Source: Tetrapyrgos nigripes (taxonomy: Eukaryota > Basidiomycota > Agaricomycetes > Agaricales > Campanellaceae). From it: a stretch of 64,000 nt of DNA. The notes beneath the pieces are model-generated. The model saw nothing but the letters and a program-made list of their open reading frames with translations, ran no database searches and was not told the origin of the DNA. Position 1 is the stretch's first letter. Each line of letters opens with the position of its first letter. Positions 35,403-44,164 of this stretch are shown in pieces. The stretch lies in assembly GCA_013368315.1 (NCBI GenBank), contig JAACJM010000174.1, forward strand, positions 62,001 to 126,000. Direction: 5' to 3'. A program made the position numbers and the translations under genes.

Positions 35403-35771
35403 TGTTGAATTGGCGCATTCAGTTGCAGCCATCAACATATTCTATGTAGAACAATAGTAGTAGTTATATATAGAACAATAAGATTATATAGACAATAAAG
35501 TGTAGTACGACAATAGTGTACGAAACCAGCATTGTTCTATCCAGTACAATAGAATCTTATTGTTACTCTAGTATTAGTTTACATGTATTTGTACCTCCTT
35601 AAAGGTATATAAGGACTGGTAGATAGTCCTCCAAATAATAAGTTTCATACTTAACCCACATCGCTCTAACAAGCCTCTAACAAGCCTAACAAGCTATCTT
35701 TTATCCCCAGGTAAGTAGCGTAGTTGCCACTGCGTTTAGTAGTGTACAAGCCGTACCATGCCTGCTTAACA
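35403..35771 (+). repeat. Copia 5' LTR
   Basis: Starts TGTTGAATTGGCG and ends CCTGCTTAACA. Contains a TATA-like GGTATATAAGG at ~35602 (likely pol II start region) and several ACAATA-type repeats. Matches 42129-42497. Confidence 0.95.
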
Positions 35772-35783
35772 GGTTATGGGCCC
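35772..35783 (+). promoter_or_regulatory. primer-binding site, complementary to initiator tRNA-Met anticodon arm
   Basis: GGTTATGGGCCC follows the LTR directly. It is complementary to the anticodon stem-loop of eukaryotic initiator tRNA-Met (CAU within GGGCCCAUAACC), not to a tRNA 3' end. This matches the half-tRNA priming known for Drosophila copia. The assignment assumes this fungus has that conserved tRNA sequence. Confidence 0.7.
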
Positions 35784-35967
35784 CGAAGGCCCTTGGGAGC
35801 GCCTTCAATGGCTGCAAACCATAGACTTCGCATACTACCTGGATGGCGCCTTCATGGCTGCCTGTGGCGCCCTTGTGGCAGCCTGCGTCGCCTTTCATGG
35901 CTTGACGATCTGTCCAACAGCGCAGGACCTATGTCCAGCTGCAGTTGTTAACAGTCTAGGGGAGTAG
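35776..35967 (+). CDS. leader uORF, 63 aa
   Basis: Its ATG lies inside the primer-binding site, because the complement of the CAU anticodon is ATG. The frame stays open for 63 codons and ends 121 bp before gag. The sequence is Ala/Cys/Trp-containing (WERLQWLQTIDFAYYLDG). The same ORF survives in the truncated copy at 25903-26094. It may act on gag translation or be incidental. Confidence 0.4.
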   Translation: MGPEGPWERLQWLQTIDFAYYLDGAFMAACGALVAACVAFHGLTICPTAQDLCPAAVVNSLGE

Positions 35968-36088
35968 TCACTGTCATGGCGCGTTAATCGCTGCCTCTCT
36001 TCACTTTCGCATGGCGCATTTAAATGCTGCCTTCTTATTCTGCATATGGATAAATGCTGACAGTTGACTTCCCCAGATATTATCAAAG

Positions 36089-39000
36089 ATGTCTTCAAAC
36101 GTCCTGATGACTACTGTCCCCGTCTTCACCGGTGTTGATTTCAACATCTGGGCTGACATCCTTCTCTCCTGGTTGCAGGCTACTGGACTTAGCTCTGTCC
36201 TTAGTACTGATCGCCCTAGTGATGCCGAAGTGAGTACCGCTTCTCCTCTATCTGCTGAAGACGCGGTGGCTCAAGCTGAGGCTATCACGGCGGCTCAAAA
36301 GAAACAGGCTGACTGGGATGAGAAAAATGACAAGGCCATCGGGTCTATCAGACTTCATCTCTCTCAGGCTCTTCGGGAGAAGACTTTTGGCATTACAAGT
36401 GCCAAGAAACTTTGGACCACTCTCAAAGAGACCTATGGGAAGCCTGGTGCTTCCGCTGTCTACACCGACTTTAAACGTGCCACCTCCATCACCATTCCCA
36501 ATGACGCTCATCCTGGTGCTGCGATCGAGCTTATCCGCATGCACTTCGATAGGGTTAGTACCGCCGGCATTCCTACTGATACCGACGATACCTCTCCACC
36601 CGTTTCCATGACCAAAATTCCCAACTTCCTCATCGTTATGTTCATCATTTCGAAACTCCCTTCCAGATATGATTATATCATCACGCAGAACACTCAACAG
36701 ACCATCTCAACTCTTCATAATCAAAATCTTGATGATCTTCAGAGTGAAATTATCAACGTCTGGGAATCTCGCCAAGGAATTTTGAAAGGGAAAGCCACAG
36801 CCAACCGTCTTTCAGCTGTCAAGCGAAAAGACGGTAACCCTAGTTTCCAACAGCAGCAGCAGCAGCGCCCTAGTGGCAGCAGCAGCGGCGCTAACGGAGC
36901 CAGCGGCTCTAATGGGAATAACAAGGGAAAGGGCAAAGGAAAGGGCAAGGGAAAAGCTCAATTCCGTCGAGGAGGTCGAGCTGGAAAGTCTGAACAGGCC
37001 AAGAGACAAGGCCAGGCACATCTCATCAACGACGACATGTCTCCCATGATGCACACAGTCACCGTCGTCGACACGCCCGCTGCAGTTGACATCCGTAAGC
37101 CATTCTTCATGGAAACGGAAAAGCCTTTTGACGCCTTCTTCACAGGTACCAAAAGAGCTATCAACCTGGCACGCGATATTGGCGCTAGACCATCTGGTGA
37201 GACTGTTGCTACTCTTGAAGATGTTGTCATGTCTCATTCCGATCCTTCCTTCACTTCACTTACTCCTGCCCCTCGTTCCAAACGTACTCTCACGGAACGC
37301 ATCTATTGGAACAACCTTCAATCATCTACTGATGGTTGGGGTGATGCTGGCAACTGGAATGGTTGGAACGGTGAATATCCCGAAACTCAGACCGGTTCAG
37401 ATGCCGATATGGCATGCGCTCAAGGAGAAGATGCCAGCTGGAACGAGGACACTCTGGTGAACACTTCGGAACTCGGAAGTGTGTTTGGCTCCACAATGAC
37501 GGAGTCAGGTGCAAAGGTTTCTCAGGACATCCGGACACCTGTTCCACTTATCGACCGGATTGCCGCGGATTCTGCTGCCGAGATGATGGAATGCGCAATG
37601 CACCTTGGGGAAAGGTTCCAGAACCCCGAGGATCCCCTACACATCTATGGGGAACCACTCAGAACGACACTGAACACCGTTGCCCCAACGGGAACCCGTG
37701 GCACGCTTTCTCTTGTCCAACGACTTGCTGCAGTCCGCAGCGAGATGCCAAGTGGCTCACAGCCTGCACCTCCCAATGGCATGACCACTCAATCCTTGCC
37801 ATCCAGCCGTGTTGCAAGCCCAACACCTGGCACGACTTCGACGGGATGGGAATGGCTGACTCCTCATCTCCAAAACGAGGATGGAAGGTACGACGAGCTG
37901 CTCGATTGGCAGAGAGACGCAACAATCGGACTGGGCGGAATGCCAATGGAGGAAGAAGAGGAGGAAATACCCGTCAGAATTCCGACTCCGAACTCAATGC
38001 CAGACCTCGAGAGCGTGTCCAGCACCAGCGACCTCGAGTACATGTCGACTCCGCCATCGGTCGGGAGGATGAGTCTACCTACATCACCCGTAGAGGACAC
38101 CGCATCGTTCGGAATTCCAAGTCCACGACCTTCTACCCCCGTCGTTATCGCCAATGCCGCAAATAATTATGGCTGGTCCTTAGACTCTGAACCCTCCGGC
38201 TTGGACAACGGTTATCTCAGGTCAGATCTCAATTCAGATCTCATGAATAAAAGTACTGATGCGCTTTTCCCAGCAGCTCGTAATTTGGAAGCAGGTTCTT
38301 CATGTATATATTTATTACATACCGCTCCTCTGGGTTTAACAACCCCTTTTATTTATAATGATCTGTACACTAGCCCTGGCGGCAACAATAAATATTTATG
38401 TGCCTGTGGCACTTTGTTCTCACTATGCCAGAAGTGTAAGAAAAAGAGATCTGATACTGTCAAAATCCACTTCAGTGATGGATGGTTACTTGATTCTGGA
38501 GCATCAGCGCATTTTACGTTTGACATCAATGACTTTGTTGAATTGAGTTATATAAAACCAATTCCAGTAAAAACTGCCAATGGATTCACGAAAATTCGTG
38601 CATCTGGAACAGTCCTGATCTCTCAACGTAAAAGAGTTATGAAATTATATCCGGTCTATTACATTCCCGATCTAAATCAACGACTCCTATCTGTTGGTCA
38701 ATTCTTAAATGACAACATGTTTATGCGCGGTAACTCCGATCATATCACCATTTCGAGAAATACAACATTTTTGACTTTCTCAAAGCGTATACCGGAAGAA
38801 ACGCTATACTATCTTCCACACAAATCGAAAAATGTCGCTTCTAAAGCCAATCTTTTGATTTATCTTATCAACTACGAGATTTTACATCGTCGTATAGGAC
38901 ATCCCTCTCGTGATGTTCTAAAACATGTCCGACAACACACCCTTGGCACTCCTGAATTCATTATTCCGAAGGAACTTCCTTTGTGCAAAGGCTGTCTTGA

Positions 39001-42000
39001 GGGCAAAACTCCCAGACAGGCTTACCCTCCTAACGAACGACGTGCTACTCGTCCTTTCCAAATTATCCATACGGATTTACATGAATACCCCACGATATCC
39101 TACCACAAGTACAAGTATATAATCGTCTTCTTTGATGATTACACTTCAGATGCTTGGATACGTTTTCTTACAGACAAAAAACAACCACTGACTGCCACTC
39201 GCCAGTTCCTTGCGATGGTAGAAACACAATATAAGACGAAAGTCGAACAGTGGATGTCTGATATGGGTGGTGAATTCATCAAAGGCACCTACCGAGAAAT
39301 GTTACTCGAAAAAGGTGTTAAAATTCTTAACAGTGCACCATACATTCATCAACAGAATGGTCGAGCTGAACGCTTTATACGCACTCTAATGGATAAATCA
39401 TTGGCAATGATGAAGCTAGCATGTCTACCTGAATCTTGGTGGGAATATGCTGTCCGTCATGGATTGTATGTCTACCGACGTACTCCCTTACGACGACACA
39501 AATGGATAACTCCATTTGAGATGCTTGAAAAAGAGAAACCGCGTATCGATCACTTACGAGTTTTTGGCTGTGGAGCTTATGTCTTTAAACCCGAGGAAAC
39601 TCGAAAGAACAAACTCGCTTCCAAGTCAGAACTCATGACGTATCTTGGTGTAGCACCAGGAGAACGTGGAAATCTTTTCATGCGTACAAACAATGCGGAA
39701 TTTACATCCCCGCAAGCCGTGTTTGAGGAAGACTTCTTTCCTCGATGTAAAACTCAATCTCGTAATTCAAAACAACTACCTATCGAGTCATCGCACGACG
39801 ATGACACTCCTCTACCACAACCAATCCCTGACGATGATGATGAAGATTTTCATCATCGTCCTCCTCGCATCCCTTCAACAAGGAGACCTGATCAACTTCG
39901 TGACGACGAACCTGAACAGGATCCACCGCCTTCGTCCCCGGATAGTGACTCTGAGCCTAGAAGAACGGTAACACCGCCGCCAGTGGAGACACCACCTCCT
40001 CAGGCACCTCGAAAGCCCAGAGCTCCTAGACAAAGACGGCCACCAACAGAACCAACGCGTCGAAGCGAGCGTACTGGTACTGTACCTAAACGATACGGGG
40101 ATAAACACCCTGTAGAAGTTGAACGCGATCTTGAACCTCAAATCGCAGCTGATAAAAGAGCGGAAGCAAAAGCTAAAGCAGAGAGAGACGCTCGGAGAGA
40201 ACGTCAACAAGCTGCAGAGCAACAGGTTCCCGGACCTAGTTCTGCATCCGGAAGCGCACCCCAGGGGGAGCAGCAAGCCGAGAGTGATGACTCTGCACGC
40301 CCTGAATCAGAAGAAATGGCAGAACCATGCCGTGAAGGGGGAGTATCTATAAATTTCTTGCTTATGCAGGCAATTGCTCCTGGAGAAATCGATTCCCACT
40401 TGCTTATTCAGAAAGTTACTTCGAAGAATGATGGGAATCAACCGAATGTTCGTAATATTCGCGAATGGACATTCAAAGACATTGCTCGCTTACCTATAGC
40501 TGAGCAAGAGGAATGGAAAGTCGCTTGCCGCGAAGAATTAGAGGCTCTTCGCAAGCGCGACACCTATGAATTGGTCGAAAGACCTAAAGATAGGAAAGTT
40601 ATCAAAAATAGATGGGTCTTCGACATCAAAACTGATGGTCGTAAAAAGGCAAGACTCGTTGCAAAAGGTTTTTCACAGGTCGAAGGCATAGACTTTGATC
40701 AAATATATTCACCTGTTGTTCGATTCGAGACTGTGCGCTTAATCTTCGCTTTAGCTGCACTTAAGGGTTGGCACGTGTCCGGTGTCGATGTCCGATCAGC
40801 CTATTTATATGGCTTACTCGATGAAGAAATCTATATGGAACAACCGGAAGCCTTTAAAGTAAAAGGACAAGAGCATAAAGTCGTCCGGCTTCTTCGTGCT
40901 CTTTATGGACTCAAACAAGCAGGACTTGCGTGGTGGAAAAGTCTTGATAAGTCCATGGCGGAACTTGGTTTCAAACGAATCATTTCCGACGCCGGAATCT
41001 TCATTCACAAACGCTATGACGCAAACAATAATCTTATTGAAAATTCTATCGTCATTGCCGTAGTCTATGTGGATGACGCTCTATTCTGTGGAGCTAACAA
41101 AACCTTAGTCTTACGACTCAAAGGAGACTTTATGAAGAGATGGGAATGTAGGGATCTAGGCGATGCCAAAGAATTCCTTAGGATGAGAATTACCAGGAAA
41201 GGCAGCAAGATCTCTTTAGACCAGTGCGCTTATCTGGATAAAATCCTAGAAACTTATGGAATGCAAAACGCGAAAGCTTCTGCTACCCCATTACCTGGCA
41301 ATTATCACCCTCTTCCTCTTCCAGAAGACACTCCTGTCAATTATACTCTTCGTCAAAGTTATCAGGAGATAATCGGATCCTTACTCTACTTAATGTTAGG
41401 AACACGTCCTGACATTTCCTTTGCTGTCACAAAACTTGCGCAATTTGCTGCAAACCCCTCACAAGAACACTACAATAGGGCGAAAGACATTTGCCGTTAT
41501 CTCGTTGGCACTAGAAAATATGCTCTTGTGTACAACGGTCGAGGGGGAGAAGGCTTATCAGCCTATACAGACTCTGATTGGGGATCAGATCCTGGATCTC
41601 GCAAATCTCAAACTGGCTTCTTTCTACAATTAGCCCAAGCACCATTTAGCTGGACGTCTAGACAACAAAAGACAGTTGCTCTATCTTCGACTGAAGCTGA
41701 ATACATGGCACTTAGTGACTGCAGTCGACAAGTCTGTTGGTTCAAGACTCTTCTCAGTGAAATCGAATATCCTCTTCACGCTATTCCAATTTATGGTGAC
41801 AATCAGGGATCAATTTTCATTGCATCAAATCCTGTCACGGATAAGCGAACTAAACACATTGATATTCGATATCATTTTGTTCGAGAAAAAGTCATCGACG
41901 AGACAGTCAAGTTATTCTTCATTGAAGGAAGCAATAACCCTGCAGATCTACTCACTAAAGCTCTAGATCGTGTAAAGTTTGAGAAGTTCAGGAAACAATT

Positions 42001-42022
42001 GGGACTTCAGTTTTATAATTAA
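36089..42022 (+). CDS. Copia gag-pol polyprotein, 1977 aa, intact
   Basis: Gag core at residues ~1-240 (UBN2-like), a Gln run then a Gly/Lys/Arg-rich basic patch at ~250-310, a long Ser/Thr/Asp-rich linker to ~760, and a CACG...CQKC cysteine group at ~770-787. Protease LLDSGASAHF is at ~800. The integrase zinc region (HRRIGHP ... CKGCLEGK) is at ~930-972 and the core at ~994-1093 (HTDLHEYP, SDMGGEF, NGRAERF: D, D, E). RT runs from ~1464 with FDIKTDGRKKARLVAKG and ends its catalytic part with YVDDALFCG at ~1659. RNase H has YTDSDWGSD at ~1826 and SSTEAEYMAL at ~1870. All key residues are present with no stop or frameshift. No classical CCHC knuckle is seen in gag. The start is the first ATG of the conserved frame. 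Confidence 0.97.
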   Translation: MSSNVLMTTVPVFTGVDFNIWADILLSWLQATGLSSVLSTDRPSDAEVSTASPLSAEDAVAQAEAITAAQKKQADWDEKNDKAIGSIRLHLSQALREKTFGITSAKKLWTTLKETYGKPGASAVYTDFKRATSITIPNDAHPGAAIELIRMHFDRVSTAGIPTDTDDTSPPVSMTKIPNFLIVMFIISKLPSRYDYIITQNTQQTISTLHNQNLDDLQSEIINVWESRQGILKGKATANRLSAVKRKDGNPSFQQQQQQRPSGSSSGANGASGSNGNNKGKGKGKGKGKAQFRRGGRAGKSEQAKRQGQAHLINDDMSPMMHTVTVVDTPAAVDIRKPFFMETEKPFDAFFTGTKRAINLARDIGARPSGETVATLEDVVMSHSDPSFTSLTPAPRSKRTLTERIYWNNLQSSTDGWGDAGNWNGWNGEYPETQTGSDADMACAQGEDASWNEDTLVNTSELGSVFGSTMTESGAKVSQDIRTPVPLIDRIAADSAAEMMECAMHLGERFQNPEDPLHIYGEPLRTTLNTVAPTGTRGTLSLVQRLAAVRSEMPSGSQPAPPNGMTTQSLPSSRVASPTPGTTSTGWEWLTPHLQNEDGRYDELLDWQRDATIGLGGMPMEEEEEEIPVRIPTPNSMPDLESVSSTSDLEYMSTPPSVGRMSLPTSPVEDTASFGIPSPRPSTPVVIANAANNYGWSLDSEPSGLDNGYLRSDLNSDLMNKSTDALFPAARNLEAGSSCIYLLHTAPLGLTTPFIYNDLYTSPGGNNKYLCACGTLFSLCQKCKKKRSDTVKIHFSDGWLLDSGASAHFTFDINDFVELSYIKPIPVKTANGFTKIRASGTVLISQRKRVMKLYPVYYIPDLNQRLLSVGQFLNDNMFMRGNSDHITISRNTTFLTFSKRIPEETLYYLPHKSKNVASKANLLIYLINYEILHRRIGHPSRDVLKHVRQHTLGTPEFIIPKELPLCKGCLEGKTPRQAYPPNERRATRPFQIIHTDLHEYPTISYHKYKYIIVFFDDYTSDAWIRFLTDKKQPLTATRQFLAMVETQYKTKVEQWMSDMGGEFIKGTYREMLLEKGVKILNSAPYIHQQNGRAERFIRTLMDKSLAMMKLACLPESWWEYAVRHGLYVYRRTPLRRHKWITPFEMLEKEKPRIDHLRVFGCGAYVFKPEETRKNKLASKSELMTYLGVAPGERGNLFMRTNNAEFTSPQAVFEEDFFPRCKTQSRNSKQLPIESSHDDDTPLPQPIPDDDDEDFHHRPPRIPSTRRPDQLRDDEPEQDPPPSSPDSDSEPRRTVTPPPVETPPPQAPRKPRAPRQRRPPTEPTRRSERTGTVPKRYGDKHPVEVERDLEPQIAADKRAEAKAKAERDARRERQQAAEQQVPGPSSASGSAPQGEQQAESDDSARPESEEMAEPCREGGVSINFLLMQAIAPGEIDSHLLIQKVTSKNDGNQPNVRNIREWTFKDIARLPIAEQEEWKVACREELEALRKRDTYELVERPKDRKVIKNRWVFDIKTDGRKKARLVAKGFSQVEGIDFDQIYSPVVRFETVRLIFALAALKGWHVSGVDVRSAYLYGLLDEEIYMEQPEAFKVKGQEHKVVRLLRALYGLKQAGLAWWKSLDKSMAELGFKRIISDAGIFIHKRYDANNNLIENSIVIAVVYVDDALFCGANKTLVLRLKGDFMKRWECRDLGDAKEFLRMRITRKGSKISLDQCAYLDKILETYGMQNAKASATPLPGNYHPLPLPEDTPVNYTLRQSYQEIIGSLLYLMLGTRPDISFAVTKLAQFAANPSQEHYNRAKDICRYLVGTRKYALVYNGRGGEGLSAYTDSDWGSDPGSRKSQTGFFLQLAQAPFSWTSRQQKTVALSSTEAEYMALSDCSRQVCWFKTLLSEIEYPLHAIPIYGDNQGSIFIASNPVTDKRTKHIDIRYHFVREKVIDETVKLFFIEGSNNPADLLTKALDRVKFEKFRKQLGLQFYN

Positions 42023-42118
42023 AGAAATCGCATCGAAAACGTCGAGGCACTGGATCCCTTCCTTCCATGGCTGCTTACAGCGCCTACCTATGCTTACACG
42101 CACTACCGTGCTGCTTAG

Positions 42119-42128
42119 CAAGGGGGAG
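42119..42128 (+). promoter_or_regulatory. polypurine tract of the Copia element
   Basis: The run AAGGGGGAG lies directly against the 3' LTR start at 42129, the expected plus-strand primer site. Confidence 0.8.
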
Positions 42129-42497
42129 TGTTGAATTGGCGCATTCAGTTGCAGCCATCAACATATTCTATGTAGAACAATAGTAGTAGTTATATATAGA
42201 ACAATAAGATTATATAGACAATAAAGTGTAGTACGACAATAGTGTACGAAACCAGCATTGTTCTATCCAGTACAATAGAATCTTATTGTTACTCTAGTAT
42301 TAGTTTACATGTATTTGTACCTCCTTAAAGGTATATAAGGACTGGTAGATAGTCCTCCAAATAATAAGTTTCATACTTAACCCACATCGCTCTAACAAGC
42401 CTCTAACAAGCCTAACAAGCTATCTTTTATCCCCAGGTAAGTAGCGTAGTTGCCACTGCGTTTAGTAGTGTACAAGCCGTACCATGCCTGCTTAACA
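42129..42497 (+). repeat. Copia 3' LTR
   Basis: 369 bp; no difference from 35403-35771 was found by eye. Followed by TSD TACTT. Confidence 0.95.
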
Positions 42498-42529
42498 TAC
42501 TTCTCAGCAACGCTCAGAAAGTCAAGCCC

Positions 42530-42862
42530 TCCTCAAATCTCAATTTCGTTGATGGCCCCAATTTTTCCCTATGTGCATCAGGCCCACAGAGACATACTAC
42601 ATGGTGGTTTTGCCGGATGGGAAAGGAAGCACGTTGAGATGTTGGCAAGGAAAAAATGTTTGCACAAGGTAAATGCATTTTTTCCCCTACCAAGTTGCTT
42701 TTTCATACAATGATTTCCAACAGGGCTTACCACGGGAAGCACAAACTTGAGATAGCTAGCATAGCGCAATTGGTTCGTGGTAAGTTATGCTCCATCTGTG
42801 CTCAAGAAGTCGTTCTCATTCTTTTGACAGGACCATGCTGTCTGACCGTTGAAGAAGTGTAG
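42530..42862 (+). other. possible spliced coding remnant in right arm of the CATCAG element
   Basis: Two GT-AG introns (~42669-42722 and 42781-42830) join blocks reading TYYMVVLPDGKGSTLRCW, AYHGKHKLEIASIAQLVR and PCCLTVEEV before a stop at ~42862. No start or family was found. It may be a captured gene fragment or chance. Confidence 0.3.
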
Positions 42863-43072
42863 ATGCATTGGTGGGCTGGTTGTAGTGACGCGGAAGCTAC
42901 CAGGATATATGTATATAGAACTTTTTCCAACCTTTTGTTCATGTACTTATTTGAACTTTTTCGAACTTGTAAAAGTAATGGGACCTGGCTTTTAAAAGTC
43001 CGGAAGGCCCGGCGAAAAGTGCCTGAAAGTTCGGGAAAAGTTCGTAAAAGGCGAAATGCCTTTTTGCTGATG

Positions 43073-43260
43073 TCTGTGTCAGCATTTATTTTGATAATGT
43101 ATCCACCACCAGAACTCCCACTCCAACGTTCCAAAACCACCTCTCTACTCGAAGGTTGACAGGAGAAGGGAAGAAAGAGGTGGGGAGAGGGGGGAGAGAA
43201 AGAGTCGTTAGTTCATCAAGCATAAGAGAGAAGAATGGTGCAGGAAACAAAAACGAGAAT
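43073..43260. repeat. segmental repeat, continuation of block gamma beyond the insertion
   Basis: Collinear with 63805-64000 (TGTATCCACCACCAGAACTC; GAAGAATGGTGCAGG at both ends). The candidate minus-strand reading includes GGGYIIKINADTD, continuing in the other copy as SLTRIIIFLVNTFPVVLV. Confidence 0.75.
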
Positions 43261-43648
43261 GCTGAAAGAAACTCCGATATTAAACACCAAGGGGGACCAA
43301 ATCTTGACTGAAAGATATCGGGTTAAAAAAAATTTTAAGCCCTCGACTGAGAGACCGACCGACCGACCGCTTATATAAGTATCCATATATGGACATTTCC
43401 CACATGTATCTGCTAGCCGCGTCATCATCCTTGGCTCCCGCTGCCAGCACATTGGTCCTACACCTTTCCCAATAACCGGCGCAAGGCCGGCCCCTGCGGG
43501 GCGGTACCATCAGCGCCGGTGAGTCCTCATTAGCCTCAGTGTAAGGAAACTTGATCAGAGAATAAATAATGTCGGTAATTAAATCTGTAAGGAACGACCA
43601 ACAAGGCGTAACTAAAAACAAGTTCATCAAATCACCAATGTAGCCTTC
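43261..43648. other. intergenic with a GC-rich hairpin
   Basis: ACCGGCGC at ~43474 and GCGCCGGT at ~43513 can pair around GGCCGGCCCCTGCGGGGCGG. A run of GACC repeats (GACCGACCGACCGACC) lies at 43354. No gene was recognised. Confidence 0.4.
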
Positions 43649-43836
43649 CTACTCCCCAGAAAAAGCGATCTGGACTTCAACAGGTCCCATTGCACCAGTA
43701 AGGCGCAAGTTATCATTGTTTCCCGTTTCCCCAAGCGTTTTGGAAATACCAATGACAACATTGGAATCATAGTATCGGAAATAATAGTGACGTTCAAAAC
43801 GCGTCTGATAGTTCACATAAACACCAGCAAAATGTC
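43649..43836 (-). pseudogene. isolated 3' exon of an unidentified beta-rich protein
   Basis: An acceptor-like TTCTCAG precedes an open block of 62 codons with HFAGVYVNYQTRFERHYYFR and GISKTLGETGNNDNLRL, ending MGPVEVQIAFSGE at a TAG (43649-43651). Composition (alternating aromatic/polar residues, Gly turns) suggests beta strands. No upstream exon was found before the Gypsy element at 44137, so it appears truncated. Not recognised. Confidence 0.45.
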
Positions 43837-43851
43837 CTGAGAATCACTACT

Positions 43852-44136
43852 CAGATACAACTTAGATTTCTCTGAGATATATCATGTTAGACTACAACTC
43901 ATTTCCCATCTCGCTGTCCGAACCATCAGAACTTTGCTATAATACATGTTTTGCAAGTCAGGGTATCTTGACCCCATGATAATTCCTATATTTTATCAGA
44001 ATTGAGCCAATGGCATCTTGAATGCATCACCAATACATGGTATCTGCTCTCATTGCATCTTGGGAGATATGACTGGGATACAGCATCGATATGATTCACC
44101 GTTTGCATCATATCACCATTATAAAATCCAAGATGC
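43852..44136. other. AT-rich intergenic, no gene recognised
   Basis: Ends with GATGC (44132-44136), the target site of the Gypsy element. Words CCATGATAATTCC and TTCACCGTTTGCATCATATC are unremarkable. Confidence 0.4.
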
Positions 44137-44164
44137 TGTAAACGTGTTGTGACGTTACACGATC
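44137..44164 (+). repeat. remnant of the Gypsy 5' LTR
   Basis: First 28 bases identical to the start of the 3' LTR at 49111; then the sequence jumps to the inverted RT end. Confidence 0.85.

Larger units (their letters stand above)
35403..42497 (+). mobile_element. complete Copia (Ty1-type) LTR retrotransposon
   Basis: 7,095 bp with 369-bp LTRs that look identical by eye, a TSD of TACTT on both sides (35398-35402, 42498-42502), a primer-binding site, a purine-rich tract and one uninterrupted polyprotein ORF in the order gag-protease-integrase-RT-RNase H. Identical LTRs mean very recent insertion. It lies inside the CATCAG-ended element. Confidence 0.97.
34777..43072. mobile_element. CATCAG-ended DNA element interrupted by a Copia insertion
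   Basis: The ends CATCAGCAAAAAGGCATTTC (34777) and its complement (to 43072) form a 26-bp perfect inverted repeat, itself partly palindromic (AAAAGGC...GCCTTTT). Subterminal zones repeat GGACTTTT/CCTTTT words. The flanks carry TC on both sides (34775-34776, 43073-43074). The uninterrupted paralogue at 63795-63830 reads straight through (GAGACTGTC then AGTGTCAGC), confirming an insertion. Removing the Copia and its TSD leaves about 1.2 kb. No transposase is visible, so it is likely non-autonomous. Confidence 0.7.
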
